Below, piece after piece: positions 35,026-46,040 of a DNA stretch of 64,000 bases; positions within the stretch are counted from its first letter, which is position 1; the number at the start of each line of letters is the position of its first letter. The notes beneath the pieces were generated by a model. That model saw only the letters and a list, made by a program, of their open reading frames with translations, was not told the origin of the DNA and ran no database searches. The stretch lies in contig WHVY01000006.1 of assembly GCA_022266195.1 (NCBI GenBank), positions 1,488,001 through 1,552,000 of the forward strand, in the 5' to 3' direction. Origin of the DNA: Tetranychus cinnabarinus (Eukaryota > Arthropoda > Arachnida > Trombidiformes > Tetranychidae). The position numbers and the translations under genes were made by a program.

Positions 35026-36945
35026 ATGGAAATCATTGAGGAATCACCAGATGGTTATGATTTTGATCGTCTGTCTCAAAATTATGCTTCATCGTCTCTT
35101 TGTGATTCTGGATCTGAAGGAGAAGAAGACTTTACTAAAACTCTGCTTTCAGTTGATTTATCAGAATTCAATGGAGCAGATTTTAATGAAGCAGAATTTG
35201 AGTCTGATTCCAATTTACTTGATATACCTGATACCTGCCAAATTAATGAAAATACTGATAACTATTTCAAGCAGTGTGCTGAGCTGAAACTAAAAAATGA
35301 ACTTCTCGCAAATTTGGTCAACAACCTTCGAAGAAGGCTCAAGCATTCTCAGAAAAGATTATTGGCGGCTGAAACTGCTCCAAGTACTGATCGATCGACA
35401 CGCCACCAGTGCTCCGATTATGCCTGTGGGGAAAGACGTAACATCATTCGTGGTTTACAGCATGAACTCGCCTCTGTAAAAGCAGAAAAACAAAGTTCGT
35501 TAGATAGGTTGTCTAATGAAATGTTACAAATTAAGAATCACATTTCAATCGCAATATCCAGAGTTAAGGAAGACAAGACAAGTGCCACTGCTGATAAAGA
35601 TGAAACAATCTATCAATTGTCTAGCGGAATTGATAAATTGAACAAAAATTTGGAATTGATAAACTTGGAAAAAGATTCCACTGTATCTAGTCAAGCTCAA
35701 AATGTTAATCAGAATACAATTTTGGATGTTAATTCCATTCGAGTTGTTATGAATGACCACTTTACAGAATTGTTGCCAAGAATGAAAAAAATTCGTAGTT
35801 TACCTCTTCATTATCAACGTAATTATATTAATCAATACGCATCATATTCCCTTTGTGATCTCGGTCTGAAACCTTGGTGGCATGCTGAATCACTAAATTG
35901 GAGGGAAAACCTTCATGTCATTCAACGAGCTGCTAACCTTTGTCTTGCTGAATTACTTAACATACAAAATATCTCTGCTTGGACACCAGTGGCTTTATTA
36001 GGGTTCAAAAATCCCGTTGAAAATTATCTCATTCGAGCCTTAATGACCCTCATGAAGCACAAAGCTTCTCCTCAAGACTGGCCAATTTTGAGAGATTTAA
36101 ATCTTGATCCTGAAATCTACATTCATCCTGATGTAACTAACATTGATATTGAAAATATTTGTTCAAGACGAATCGATGCTAGTATATCTTCTGCCACTAC
36201 CATTCATCTGATGGTTCGATTGGGTGAAGGTGGCTGGTATGTTACCATATTACAAGATTATCATGTATTTAAAACTTGGTTGATTAGTGATTCCGATTCA
36301 ATCATGCAAACTGTAATTACTGGAGTTTCTCTCATGATTAATGTTGTGAATAATCTTATCAAAGGAGTTGTAATTATTGGCATACCCGATATAATTAATT
36401 TTGATCTCCCATCATTAATAACATCTAAAACAATTCTAACACTTATGAAAGATATCAATATCGACACGTGGTTTTGGTTTGTTGATACAAATTGGAGGAC
36501 GACCAAAAAGTTGAGCGCATTTTCCCTAGAAATCACGAAAGCTTTGGATACAGAAGAGTCAGCAAGATTGAAAATAAGGGAAAAAGTGAACAGCCTGATA
36601 CAAGAGATTTGGACTTTTGAGCGTCCCTTCATTTATCGGTTCAATCCAAATCTAAAGCCAAAGATAATCAAATATCATCGCATTGGAGGATATACTTTTA
36701 AAACTTTTATTAATGTGTTAACTAAATTATCTGTCGACTTTCAACGTCTTCCATTTTGTTGTAATGCAGATTTCCCTGGACGAAGCCTTGATCATTTTCT
36801 TGATGGTTGCACGGTTTCATATCCTGTAACTGAGGAACTTCGTAAAAGAAATGATAGTTGGTCATTGGACACAACAAAGGCTGGACAACGTCTCATCGTG
36901 GAAACACTCGGTATGTTGACTACAATTTGTGATCCTTTTTGCTAA
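35026..36945 (+). CDS. coiled-coil protein with large C-terminal domain, cluster member 3
   Basis: 639 residues from the Met at 35026. The frame is open further upstream, but a leader intron (donor gtaagt at 34921, acceptor cctctag ending at 35005) removes that part. Residues 1-75 are acidic (S-S-L-C-D-S-G-S-E-G-E-E-D). About 80-220 is coiled coil interrupted by H-Q-C-S-D-Y-A-C. About 240-639 is globular. In it, W-L-I-S-D-S-D-S (417-424), G-I-P-D-I-I-N (452-458) and F-L-D-G-C-T (591-596), with G-Q-R-L..T-L after it, fall in the order of the GDS, GxN and DGxH blocks of SGNH/GDSL hydrolases, but with the Asn and His positions altered. That resemblance is weak and by eye. AATAAA follows at about 37126. 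Function unknown. Confidence 0.75.
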   Translation: MEIIEESPDGYDFDRLSQNYASSSLCDSGSEGEEDFTKTLLSVDLSEFNGADFNEAEFESDSNLLDIPDTCQINENTDNYFKQCAELKLKNELLANLVNNLRRRLKHSQKRLLAAETAPSTDRSTRHQCSDYACGERRNIIRGLQHELASVKAEKQSSLDRLSNEMLQIKNHISIAISRVKEDKTSATADKDETIYQLSSGIDKLNKNLELINLEKDSTVSSQAQNVNQNTILDVNSIRVVMNDHFTELLPRMKKIRSLPLHYQRNYINQYASYSLCDLGLKPWWHAESLNWRENLHVIQRAANLCLAELLNIQNISAWTPVALLGFKNPVENYLIRALMTLMKHKASPQDWPILRDLNLDPEIYIHPDVTNIDIENICSRRIDASISSATTIHLMVRLGEGGWYVTILQDYHVFKTWLISDSDSIMQTVITGVSLMINVVNNLIKGVVIIGIPDIINFDLPSLITSKTILTLMKDINIDTWFWFVDTNWRTTKKLSAFSLEITKALDTEESARLKIREKVNSLIQEIWTFERPFIYRFNPNLKPKIIKYHRIGGYTFKTFINVLTKLSVDFQRLPFCCNADFPGRSLDHFLDGCTVSYPVTEELRKRNDSWSLDTTKAGQRLIVETLGMLTTICDPFC

Positions 36946-38000
36946 ATTCTTTATTTTATACAGATTTCATTAAGATTAATTACTTTTTATGCAATTTGAC
37001 GGATAATTTTTTTCGTTCAATTCAATTTCAACAACACATAGTTCAAATTTTTGTTTTCTTGCAAAGCTTTCTTATTTGAATGCTTCAGTACAAATAAGAT
37101 ATTTTTTTTATAAAACAAAAAATGATTCAATAAACTTGAAAGGAAACAAATATTAAGCTAGTTTTTTTGCCATCATTTGATATTTGCATTTGTTCATTCT
37201 CAAAAATTTTCTTTCTCCAGTTCGTTTGAAAAATTGCAATATTTAAAATTTTCTTTCCTAAAGCACTTATATTCAGCCATTTAAGTTTATTGATATTTAA
37301 ACTGAACTCATTATCAAAGTTATAATCATTGCCCTATCCTTTTCAATAAATTTTCATGTTCATAAAACAACCAATTTTTCTGCAATAAATCTTGAACCAA
37401 TGATCTACTTTGTAATAAAAACAGTCTCTATTTATTTCTTAAGTCCTAATTCTAACATCGATAGCTAAAAGCACAATATCGAGCAATAATGTAAACTTTA
37501 GTTCCAAATGATTTTCAATTTTTCTATTTTCATAAGACACGTTGATGAATAGGAAATATCCTGATTAGACATCGTTCTGGTGGATTGAAAATGATTGATT
37601 GCTTTACTTCAATCTAGAGATGGATTTTCCTTTCGTAGCTTGTTCGAATGTTCAAATACCATCGCATTTAATCTTCAAACATTATTTACAATTTCATTGC
37701 TATATCAAGTCGATCTTTCAAAGATTGCAGACCCATTCGATGAATGTTTTTCATTATCTGATTATTAGCAACCACAAAACTTATTCCTGATCATCTCTCC
37801 AAGAACCATTGATTTCATACTTCCATTATTCTGAATCGACACAAAAATTATTGAACAAGCAATGCTGACATGCAAGAAGACATGATTTTTAATTTTTGAA
37901 AGGTTTGTTTTTATAATTACTATTGTTCTTGGTAATTGAGTATATTAACTTGTTTTGTAAACAATCATAACAAATTTGATATCTTTGCTGACGTTAACCA
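36946..38000. other. convergent intergenic region
   Basis: 3' ends of the coiled-coil gene (plus) and APPBP2 (minus) face each other here. The sequence is AT-rich, with an AATAAA near 37126. No additional gene was recognised. Confidence 0.45.
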
Positions 38001-39938
38001 TCAAACTTGATACAATCTATTATGAAAGAAATGTTTCTTTATCTCCTCTAAATTCAATAAACCAAGAGACTCGTCCGATAAACAGGTGAATAAATTTTTC
38101 TTTGTTGAAACTGTAGCCCCTGAATTACGCTGAATTTGCCATGATCTCAATCGTTGCACGAAATCTTCAACCTTTTCGCTTTCTCCAGTTCTTGTATAAA
38201 TCCTTATGATTCCTTGATATTCAAACTCTAGGCCGCTGTAAGATCCTCCAAAAACTTTGGTTCCGATTTCAATTGCTTTAAGATAACAACTTTCTGCTTG
38301 CAGATACAATCCCATGTCATAGCTGTACAGTGAAGCGAGAAGCCCATAAGATTGCGCGACTTCGTAATCATCTTTACCGAGATATTTTTCCTTTATCTCA
38401 ATCGAAAGCAATTGGAAAACTTCAGAGTCTTCGTATCGATGCATGCTCTGATACAATCTACCCAAATTAGAATAATGTTTGGCTGTTTGTAAATTCTTTT
38501 CCCCGAGAAGATTTTTGGTTATATCCAGAGCTCTTCGATGAAGCCTATGAGCATCCATCAATAGTTCAGTTTTAGCAACAATATCGATGGTGTCGATGGC
38601 CATTTCTTCAATAATTAAAGCTTTTATTCTCAAAGCATTGGTAAGTAGATGATGATTTGGAGGTAACAGAGTTTCCAAAGACATTTTGGCAAGTTCAATG
38701 TGATGCAGGCACAAATCAAAGTTACCAGTTGAATATTCTTGGATATAATATTCAAAAGCTAAATCTTGACGAGCTAATGCTAATGGTAAATTTATACATT
38801 GTTCAGAAAGAGTGTGAAGACCAAAATATTGTTTACGAAAGTTGAGAGCACTGAAGTATAGTCTGACCGACTGTGTCACTGAATCAATGTTGTGATAATA
38901 GTAGCCCATGGCAATAAGAAGGTCACCAACAATTGGATGGAAACGAGAAATATCTGAGAAATCACATTTCTCGTTTAAATTGAACAGTTCACTAGCAACC
39001 AGTAAAGCTTGTCTTAATAAATAATCTGCACTTTCAAAGTCTCTTTTAACCACACAGGATCGTCCCGCCGTTAAAAGTATTTCAATTAAAGATATTCTTG
39101 GCGTCTGATTGGAAACGTGTTTTAAAGCTCTGCAACTCCACATGTAGGCCTCTTTGTATAGACTTTGAGCAACAAATAAACAGGAAAATTGACTGTAAGC
39201 TTGAGCAACATCAAATTGGTCTTTAAGGCTTTCATAATTGTTGACTTCTATCTGGTGGAGCATTTCCCTGTAAAGTTCAGTGGCTTCATTGAAACGTGAA
39301 TATGCTACAAGAGATCCAAGTAAACGAGTTTTGATTCGAAATGTCCATGATTCAACAGATAAATCTCCAATATCAATCTCTGGTAAATAAAGAGTCAGGC
39401 AAGTTGATAAAATTTTTTCTGCTTCAACATACCATCCAGCCTCTATAAGGAATCCTGCTAATGCGAAACTTCTTTTCATTGATCTTATCCTATTCTGTCT
39501 TAGCCCAGTCTTATCATGGTTGGTCGCCTTTTCAGCCCTTTCCCGAAGTAAGGCTACATCTTTGGTCGTATGTTTGCACAAATCACCGGTTAAATTTATT
39601 CCTTCGTCCATTAACCGTTGTAGCAACATGTGAAGCGCTTGTCTTTGACCGTTGTTAAACACGACAAGATTAATAAAATTGTTTACATTTGATAAATACT
39701 CTATTAAATTATTCCAGCGTTCATTCATAAACATCTCTAAATATAAATCGATTTGAATATGGACAGGTAAACAATGGAGATTATAGTGAATCTCATCCAG
39801 ATTGGCCACTATTGATTTCAAACAAGTGTTATATAATTTCGCAGAGCATTCATAATAACATGAGGCAGGTAATTGTGAAGATGATCCAGAACATGAATTT
39901 TTTGAACGACCCGACTCAGCGGCATTTAGTTGAGACAT
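38001..39938 (-). CDS. APPBP2: APPBP2 homologue (TPR substrate receptor of CUL2 ligase)
   Basis: Intronless, 645 residues (human protein 585). Strong family signatures are visible: L-P-V-H-I-Q-I-D-L-Y near residue 57, A-G-W-Y..A-E-K-I-L-S-T-C-L near 165-180, and T-A-K-H-Y-S-N-L-G-R-L-Y-Q-S-M. These are followed by E-I-K-E-K-Y-L-G-K-D-D-Y-E-V-A and Y-S-G-L-E-F-E-Y in the C-terminal third. Tetratricopeptide helices cover most of the chain. In vertebrates APPBP2 binds the amyloid precursor tail and acts as substrate receptor of a CUL2 E3 ligase recognising C-terminal degrons; that role is inferred here by orthology. The N-terminal 27 residues (Ser/Cys-rich) and the tail after residue 600 are less conserved. 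Confidence 0.93.
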   Translation of the reverse strand: MSQLNAAESGRSKNSCSGSSSQLPASCYYECSAKLYNTCLKSIVANLDEIHYNLHCLPVHIQIDLYLEMFMNERWNNLIEYLSNVNNFINLVVFNNGQRQALHMLLQRLMDEGINLTGDLCKHTTKDVALLRERAEKATNHDKTGLRQNRIRSMKRSFALAGFLIEAGWYVEAEKILSTCLTLYLPEIDIGDLSVESWTFRIKTRLLGSLVAYSRFNEATELYREMLHQIEVNNYESLKDQFDVAQAYSQFSCLFVAQSLYKEAYMWSCRALKHVSNQTPRISLIEILLTAGRSCVVKRDFESADYLLRQALLVASELFNLNEKCDFSDISRFHPIVGDLLIAMGYYYHNIDSVTQSVRLYFSALNFRKQYFGLHTLSEQCINLPLALARQDLAFEYYIQEYSTGNFDLCLHHIELAKMSLETLLPPNHHLLTNALRIKALIIEEMAIDTIDIVAKTELLMDAHRLHRRALDITKNLLGEKNLQTAKHYSNLGRLYQSMHRYEDSEVFQLLSIEIKEKYLGKDDYEVAQSYGLLASLYSYDMGLYLQAESCYLKAIEIGTKVFGGSYSGLEFEYQGIIRIYTRTGESEKVEDFVQRLRSWQIQRNSGATVSTKKNLFTCLSDESLGLLNLEEIKKHFFHNRLYQV

Positions 39939-41524
39939 TTTGTAAAACAGATTTGAAGTCCAAAACGGTCAGAAGATCACAAAGTGAAGGCTCAAAAGAC
40001 AAATATAAAGATGTTAAACAAAGCACAAAAAACAAAGGATAATAAAATTAGTTGTTTTGATGTATTTTTTGTTACAGTTGCTGGTCAGATGATAATAGAC
40101 AGTTACTTTAGGTAGGGTCTCACATGTTGTAATTGCGTTTGAATACGTCCAGCTTCAACCTTTTGTACTCACTGGTTCAATATGCATATCTTCTGATAAC
40201 TAAACATGACAATTGCTCTCTCTCTTTTGATCCTCTTTTTAATCATAATTTTCTACCTTGAGAACTGTTTAACAACTTAACTGTAATTAAAGTAAATCAA
40301 GAAAAAAAGGATAAGCTATTCATTTCTCACTCTTCTATTTTCTCTTCTGACAACCTCTTCTTGCCAATGCTAGAATTAATTTGATTACAATTCAGCGCGT
40401 AGATTGAAAAAGCAAACGCTGAAGAGTTAATTGGGTAAAACTAATTAATAGGTTTAGTTGAGATAATGATAATGATGAAAATTATAGTTTGGTCAGGAGT
40501 TGAATGAATGAAAATCAAACCGAATCGACCATTCAATCTAAATAATCTGTCTTCATGACTTATAATGATTTCATTGGTGAAACTCCATCTCGATTTGAGT
40601 GATTTCAGGTTTTCAAACAATAATTTCAACTTTAAATTCGTTGATAGAATCATTGATGCTCTTATTATCGTTATTTATTTGCTAAACTATCATGTTGTTG
40701 TATTAAATGCCATGTTTATCAATATTCATGGTTTTGTGCTTTTTTCATCTTCCCTTGTTAAATAATATTTCTAGATATGTAATAGACAAAAATATGGCTT
40801 GATTATTTCAATTCATTAAGCCAAATGGTTCAATTATTCATTAGTTTTTAATCAAATCTGACAAATAACATATTTATAGAGTAGAAATATTTCTCGTGTT
40901 GATAAAAAATCAAGTTAATCATGAAACCTTGAGTAAAAATTTCCAGCAACACTTATCATGACAAGTTGTTATTCAATATCTGATGGTTCACATGTAATTT
41001 TACCATTTTCATTAAGATGTATTTATTGAAACAATATAAAAATGCGACTTAAATCTTATAAATAATTTAGTTAATTACAGCAAACAAATTGGGGATAAGA
41101 CTGTGAATCTACAAAAATCTTTGATTCCAATACGACAATGTAACAAAGATTTAGTCTTGAGATTTCTGAACCAATTGATTGGCCAGTTGATAATAACTTA
41201 TAAACCAGTGAGATTTGATCTCCAAATTGACCTTTAAAAATTGATGGTTCGGTTAAAGATTGATTCACTGAGAAACTGATCCATGATAAAAACATCTTCT
41301 TGAAGAACACCTGATGAGCCTCTGGATACCAAAGATAAATAGGATATAAAACTTGTTTGTCCAGCTTTCCGAAAATAAACAACTAATCAATTTAAACCAA
41401 TTAAATATCCACATTTACATTGTAATCATTTATATTATGCCATTGGAATAATAACATCCATAGTTGAGTTTGCCTTTGCTCGAAGTTTGTATATCTATAG
41501 GAATCAGGATCACTCTAGCGGCCT
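39939..41524. other. intergenic, nothing firmly recognised
   Basis: Upstream of APPBP2 and downstream of the two-exon gene at 41525-42097 (both minus strand). A 103-codon minus-strand frame at 41071-41382 has no recognisable motif and lies in the probable 3' flank of the latter. It is left out. Confidence 0.45.
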
Positions 41525-42097
41525 TTAATGACAAGACTTTTCGATGTCCAACACATTTCTTTGGCCACTCAAATATTTCTTCTTCTGGCTGGCATTTCCA
41601 CCGGGCATATTCAAGGAAACAGCATGGTCAGTTATGAAATTATCTGCATTGTCACTCTTTGAAGCATCATATGGTTCAGGTACATTGGTTTGCATGACTC
41701 CTGGTTAACGAAAACAATAACATTGTAATAATTGAATTTTCTTAAAAATATGTCGACTTTGGTATTTACCTGAGAGTCCGATTGAACTAGGATCATAAAC
41801 ATGTAATCTGCCGTCTTGTTCAACGTTTTCCGAGTCTCTATCAGTCATTGAGTCGTACTTGTCTAGATCCATGTTTTGATGACAACATGTGTCACCATCC
41901 ATCTTATGTTTTCTTGTTTCCGAGAAAGAAACCTCTTCACTTAAAATGGTGTCTACGGTTTGATTGGCCCAGTCTTTATCAACATTAGTCCCATAAAATC
42001 GAGTAGATGCTTTACTGGTAGAAACGGGTGCCATTCCGTCAGTGAACTGATTCACCGATCGTTTGAGCGTATTACTTACCAAACGAGAGGGTAACAT
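41525..42097 (-). CDS. two-exon protein with mitochondrial-type N-terminus, unknown
   Basis: Exon 1 is 42097-41770 and exon 2 is 41700-41525, joined across a 69-nt intron (gtaaat..ttaaccag), giving 167 residues. The first about 17 residues (M-L-P-S-R-L-V-S-N-T-L-K-R-S) are Arg/Lys/Ser-rich, lack acidic residues and could form an amphipathic presequence. The rest is hydrophilic and acidic, with D-G-D-T-C-C-H and a basic Q-K-K-K near the C-terminus. I recognise no domain. The splice junction keeps the frame and the sequence after it is of similar composition, which supports a real gene. Mitochondrial targeting is inference. Confidence 0.55.
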
Positions 42098-42346
42098 GGT
42101 TGGTTAATTTTGATTGATGACTTTTAATTGAAAATTGTTGCTTACTGTTGAGGGTTAATTAGTAAATTATTGAGATGGACTTCTAGAGGTTAAATTTTAA
42201 TAAACTGGTCAAGAGAAAATTGGAATAAATGAATGTTTGTTTACTGTTGACTTCACTTGAAGATAGGAGCCTCTTGAATGAGGCAAACAAAATAAAGAAA
42301 GGCATAATATGAGGAGCAGAAATGTTTACACGGACAGCTAAATCCC

Positions 42347-43265
42347 GTTTGACCATCACTCGTTCAGTGAGTGATCTGAAGAGTAGAAAGAGGGGAAACA
42401 TGAAAATTAGTTTGAATACACATGACTTTTCTTTAGGAAAATTCATTCCTCTATTGAAAGTAGTAAAGCCAACAGTTCAATAGATTTATCAAAAAAATCT
42501 CAAGGTTTCTGCAGTTCGGTCAATTTGAATGCTAATGTCGAGTACATGATCATGATAGAGAAATGGTTTCTTCCAGAGTTTATAAACTTGAATAATGAAG
42601 TAAAATCAACTGTCTACCTCATGCAACGATCACGAGATTGGTAATGAATTGAGTGTTTCAATGACTTTAAGAAATGAGGATATGCACGCCTCTTTACAAT
42701 TGAACACGTAATATAATAAATAAATACAAAGCTCTGTTTAGCACTCATTCTGAGTCCGATCAATAATTCCACTGCACTTCAATCAATTATTTCGCTGAAT
42801 GCAGTCGAGTTTTAACCAAAATAATAGTCTCTGAGTTGACGCTGTTTGTATGATTAAGTTTTTTGGAAATAAGATCAGCTTTCACCTTAATGTAAATTCA
42901 TTGATATTTTTTGTCGAACGAATTCCTTATTGAAAGATTAATCAAATCGTTGGACTCGACTTTGTGCCATACACCACATTCCTCATTGACTAAGTCCTTG
43001 TAACTGTCATATATATTGGCTGGCTTTAATTTTTGTTTAAGCTGAGTTGGGCGAGGAATTAATAAATGCCACCAACGTTTTGGTGTTTCCTCTTCAACTG
43101 GCTCTTTGAAGTTTTCATAACACTTGGCACATCCAGAACATGGTTTTGTATAAAGAATATCTGTAACAGCTGGAATACTTTGAGAAGATAGTCCCTGAAA
43201 ATATCAGCCATACTCTGGCTTTTCTCGCTTTGAGCAATGAGACGTGAAGACAAGAAATTTTATGT
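42347..43265. repeat. segmental duplication, left copy (AGK exon 4 and 3' flank)
   Basis: Blocks match 48092-49336 in the same orientation. 42347-42400 matches 48094-48145 and 42546-42771 is near identical to 48153-48381 (for example 'gtttcttccagagtttataa'). 42885-43197 matches acylglycerol kinase exon 4. The part corresponding to exon 5 (48702-48915) is missing. Then come 'atatcagccatactctggct', also seen at 46044, and 'atgagacgtgaa.gacaagaaatttt' (43237-43262), which matches the STYX coding sequence at 46561-46586 with one gap. The copy is a mosaic. Confidence 0.85.
42885..43197 (-). pseudogene. acylglycerol kinase pseudogene, exon 4 fragment
   Basis: The sequence is very close to exon 4 of the intact gene (48990-49336), keeping the coding for T-K-P-C-S-G-C-A-K-C and V-N-E-E-C-G-V-W-H-K. 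Compared with the intact copy, one T is missing in the run near 42908-42915 (ttttttgtcg against tttttttgttg). This shifts the frame and brings a stop after D-K-K-Y-Q. The exon-5 region is absent. Together with 45495-46040 it forms a broken copy whose pieces are about 2.3 kb apart, against 87 bp in the intact gene. Confidence 0.85.
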
Positions 43266-43511
43266 AATCTTTGAAACTTGCATTTTCTTGTTTTTAATTT
43301 GATGAACCTGATTTAAAAACTAATCTTTAAGTTATTTTAATAAACTTGGAAAAGTGTTAAACGGTGTAATTATGGATTTCCTTTGATTAAGCTTAAATGA
43401 TGTTTCTTTTATTCTGTTATTTATTAATCTTTGCTGTTAACTTTATATCTGTTTAAAATTGAAATTAAGAATTGGAGAGTGGAGCAACATTCTGGTCTGA
43501 GTCGTGGAAAC

Positions 43512-44701
43512 CTAAACGATACATGGTTTGGCGCCTACGGATTCAATCCAGTTCATGAATTTTGCAACCCATGTGTAGAGACCGGGAACATCTGGTGATC
43601 CACAGTTTGTCCAAGAGCCAGTTACAATTCCAATCAAACTGTACTGACTTGAATTAATTTTGGCTACCAATGGTCCTCCTGAGTCTCCTGGGCACGAATC
43701 TCCTCGAGTTTTGCGATTGATTGCACATATTTGAGTATCAAGTAGCTCAGGAACTTTGTTTGGATCCATTTTACCTGAAGCTATTTGTTTATCTACGAAA
43801 ACTTTTCTCTGTTGGTCGCATTCATCTCCTACAAGATGATGACAGAAGTAACATATTATGAATATCAACCAAAATTAACAGAAAAAAAATTAATTAATGA
43901 AGCATTTAAATTAGACGTCAAATGTCTTTGTTGCAGCTGGTAAACAGGCAAAAAACAAGCATAAAAGACAGCTTACTTGGAATAAGGTCAACCTTTGTAT
44001 AAAGTAAACTGTCACTTTCAGAACCAGAATCGTCTATTGATCCATACCCGGCTATTTCCAGTTTGTCACCAAATGCCAAATTGACTGTTCGACTGATACA
44101 TATTGGTTTAATTGCTGGTCCAACAGGAGATTTCAATTTGATGATGGCTAAATCGTTTTCCATGATCCAGTCGTGAGAGTAATCAAATTTTGGGTGAATG
44201 AAAAAAGTTTCACTTGGATTCTCATTTTTCATGCGTAAAGGCTTATCTTTTACATTAAATGAAATGTAAAGATCTTTCATTTGGACCATGGTTTCATTAT
44301 CAAGGTGAAGACAATGAGCTGCTGTCAGAACGTGTCTATCATCGATTAAAACTCCACCACATTCATTGTAAAAAGCATCATCTGGAGCGAAAAGTCTAAA
44401 GGAATAAAGATGCCCAAAGGTTAACCATTGGAATAAGTCAGCATCACAACTATTAAATTACCTTAGATAAGCAATCCAAGGAAGTTTACTTTTCTCGATT
44501 GGTTCACCTTTGTAGATTCGAGGTTTCACGGACAATTGAAGATGCTCTGAAACAATCATTAATCAATGGATCAAGCAATTCTTTAAAAAGAGACAAATAA
44601 TTAAAGAAAGTCAACAAAGCTAAATATTTACCTGCAAAAATTTGGTTGAAAAGCAAACTGGACCACAATAAAATAACATGTTTAGCACACAATTGAACCA
44701 T
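43512..44701 (-). CDS. trypsin-like serine protease (S1), secreted
   Basis: Four exons: 44701-44632, 44546-44462, 44395-43977, 43828-43512; 296 residues. Residues 1-23 look like a signal peptide. The activation site reads K-P-R|I-Y-K-G in place of the usual R|I-V-G-G. The triad is complete: T-A-A-H-C (His), E-N-D-L-A-I-I-K-L (Asp) and G-D-S-G-G-P-L (Ser). The residue six before the Ser is Asp (G-D-S-C-P-G-D-S), so trypsin-like cleavage after Arg/Lys is expected. There is no clip domain or other extension. Only about 35 residues separate the signal peptide from the protease domain. The gene lies between two fragments of a broken acylglycerol kinase copy on the same strand. It is likely a digestive or haemolymph-type protease; which one cannot be told. 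Confidence 0.93.
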
Positions 44702-45480
44702 GTTGCTGATTGATGCGTTGAATGATTAATAAAATTTACTCGGCATTGTCATTGTCATTAAATAGTCACGATAATATGTAACATCTGGAAGAGTGCATAA
44801 CCTATCAATTTATATCGAACAATTAACAACGCAAATCATTTTGATCATACCCTACATAGATTTAATATAATACTTTATATTCAATACTAAATTCTTGCTA
44901 GCTTGCATCATTATTAAGACAATCAGTGCTACGAATCGAATAGATAATCAATCTGATTTCAATCTAAATAGTTTAACACGGTAAATCTCATGTCAGTAGA
45001 TAATGAAAGGGAAATCGGAAAAATTAAAATACTGTACTCAACCAGTACTGATTGTTCTGATTTCAGTTCAATGCAAAAGATTAGTTTATACTTTATTGGT
45101 GTAAAAAGTCTTGGGCTTGAAACTAGAAAAGTTGCTTGAATGCTTTAAAATTTATATTTTCCTACTTCGATTTTGCTTCGATTACAATCGATTCCCTTGT
45201 GTTAATGGCAAAAAAATTACAAAATTGTTATATTGAAATTTATTCAATCAACACTGACTATTAAAGAAATGTTCAGAAACATTGAACAATTGAAAATCAA
45301 GGGAATTAAATCTGTCCCATAAGGTGTTTATATTCCATCGTTGATTGACGTTTTCCCATTTTTTCGTAAACAATATTGTATCAGATCTGATTGATCGACG
45401 TACGTTATAAGTGAGGACAGTCAATACTTAAATTAACTCTACTTGTATTTAATGTTACCGTTTAATATTTCAGTGCAAAA
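44702..45480. other. promoter-side flank of the protease gene
   Basis: AT-rich and no gene seen. It should contain the protease promoter. It separates the protease from the second pseudogene fragment. Confidence 0.4.
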
Positions 45481-45494
45481 AGGTGGAAAAATCG

Positions 45495-46040
45495 ACAAGA
45501 ATGAATCCAAGAGATAACCTTTTCTAGTAAGAACCATCTCTTCTTAGTTAACCAGTAATAGCCTCATGAATGATCCCATCATCGCCAACAATATTGACTC
45601 CATCAGTATTGATAGAGTTAAATATTGGTAAAATAGATTTATTCTCGTGGAAATAGTCAATTTACCGAAATCGAAAGAGTCCGAACCACAAACATATTTA
45701 ACGCAGTCTTTACCTTCAATTTTGGTTACATCAATGGCTTTGGCTGTTTCTTTAACTATGGACATTGATAAACGTCCAATCAAATCAATGTGTTCAACTT
45801 TGTTTCTTATTCCATCTTTGAATCAACCAACTTTAAATAGCTGGAATATTCCGTGATTCCGTTTACCGACAGGAATGAATCCAAGAGATAATGACCTTTT
45901 CTTGCATGAACCATCTCTCCTTAGATAACCAGTAATAGCCTCATAATGATCCCATCACCACCAATAGTTATGACTACATAAGTATTGCTCATTACTTCCA
46001 TATAAACTCTTACTTAACCCAATAAAAAATCAGCTGTTGC
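45495..46040 (-). pseudogene. acylglycerol kinase pseudogene, exon 3 fragments
   Basis: 45600-46030 corresponds to exon 3 of the intact gene (49424-49878) and still reads in parts as G-R-L-S-M-S-I-V-K-E-T, but with several indels and stops. 45495-45597 repeats the upstream third of the same exon, so part of it is duplicated in tandem. The glycine-rich G-G-D-G-T motif is damaged in both pieces. The nearby 'atatcagccatactctggct'-like sequence at 46044 links this piece to the exon-4 fragment at 43197. Confidence 0.85.

Noticed and set aside
36261..36632. 123-codon minus-strand frame
   Set aside because: Antisense shadow of the coiled-coil/C-terminal-domain gene.
41071..41382. 103-codon minus-strand frame
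   Set aside because: No motif, in the 3' flank of the two-exon gene, no splice link found.
43059..43253. 64-codon frame in the AGK exon-4 copy
   Set aside because: It is in a different frame from the AGK protein; the homologous frame is the broken one.
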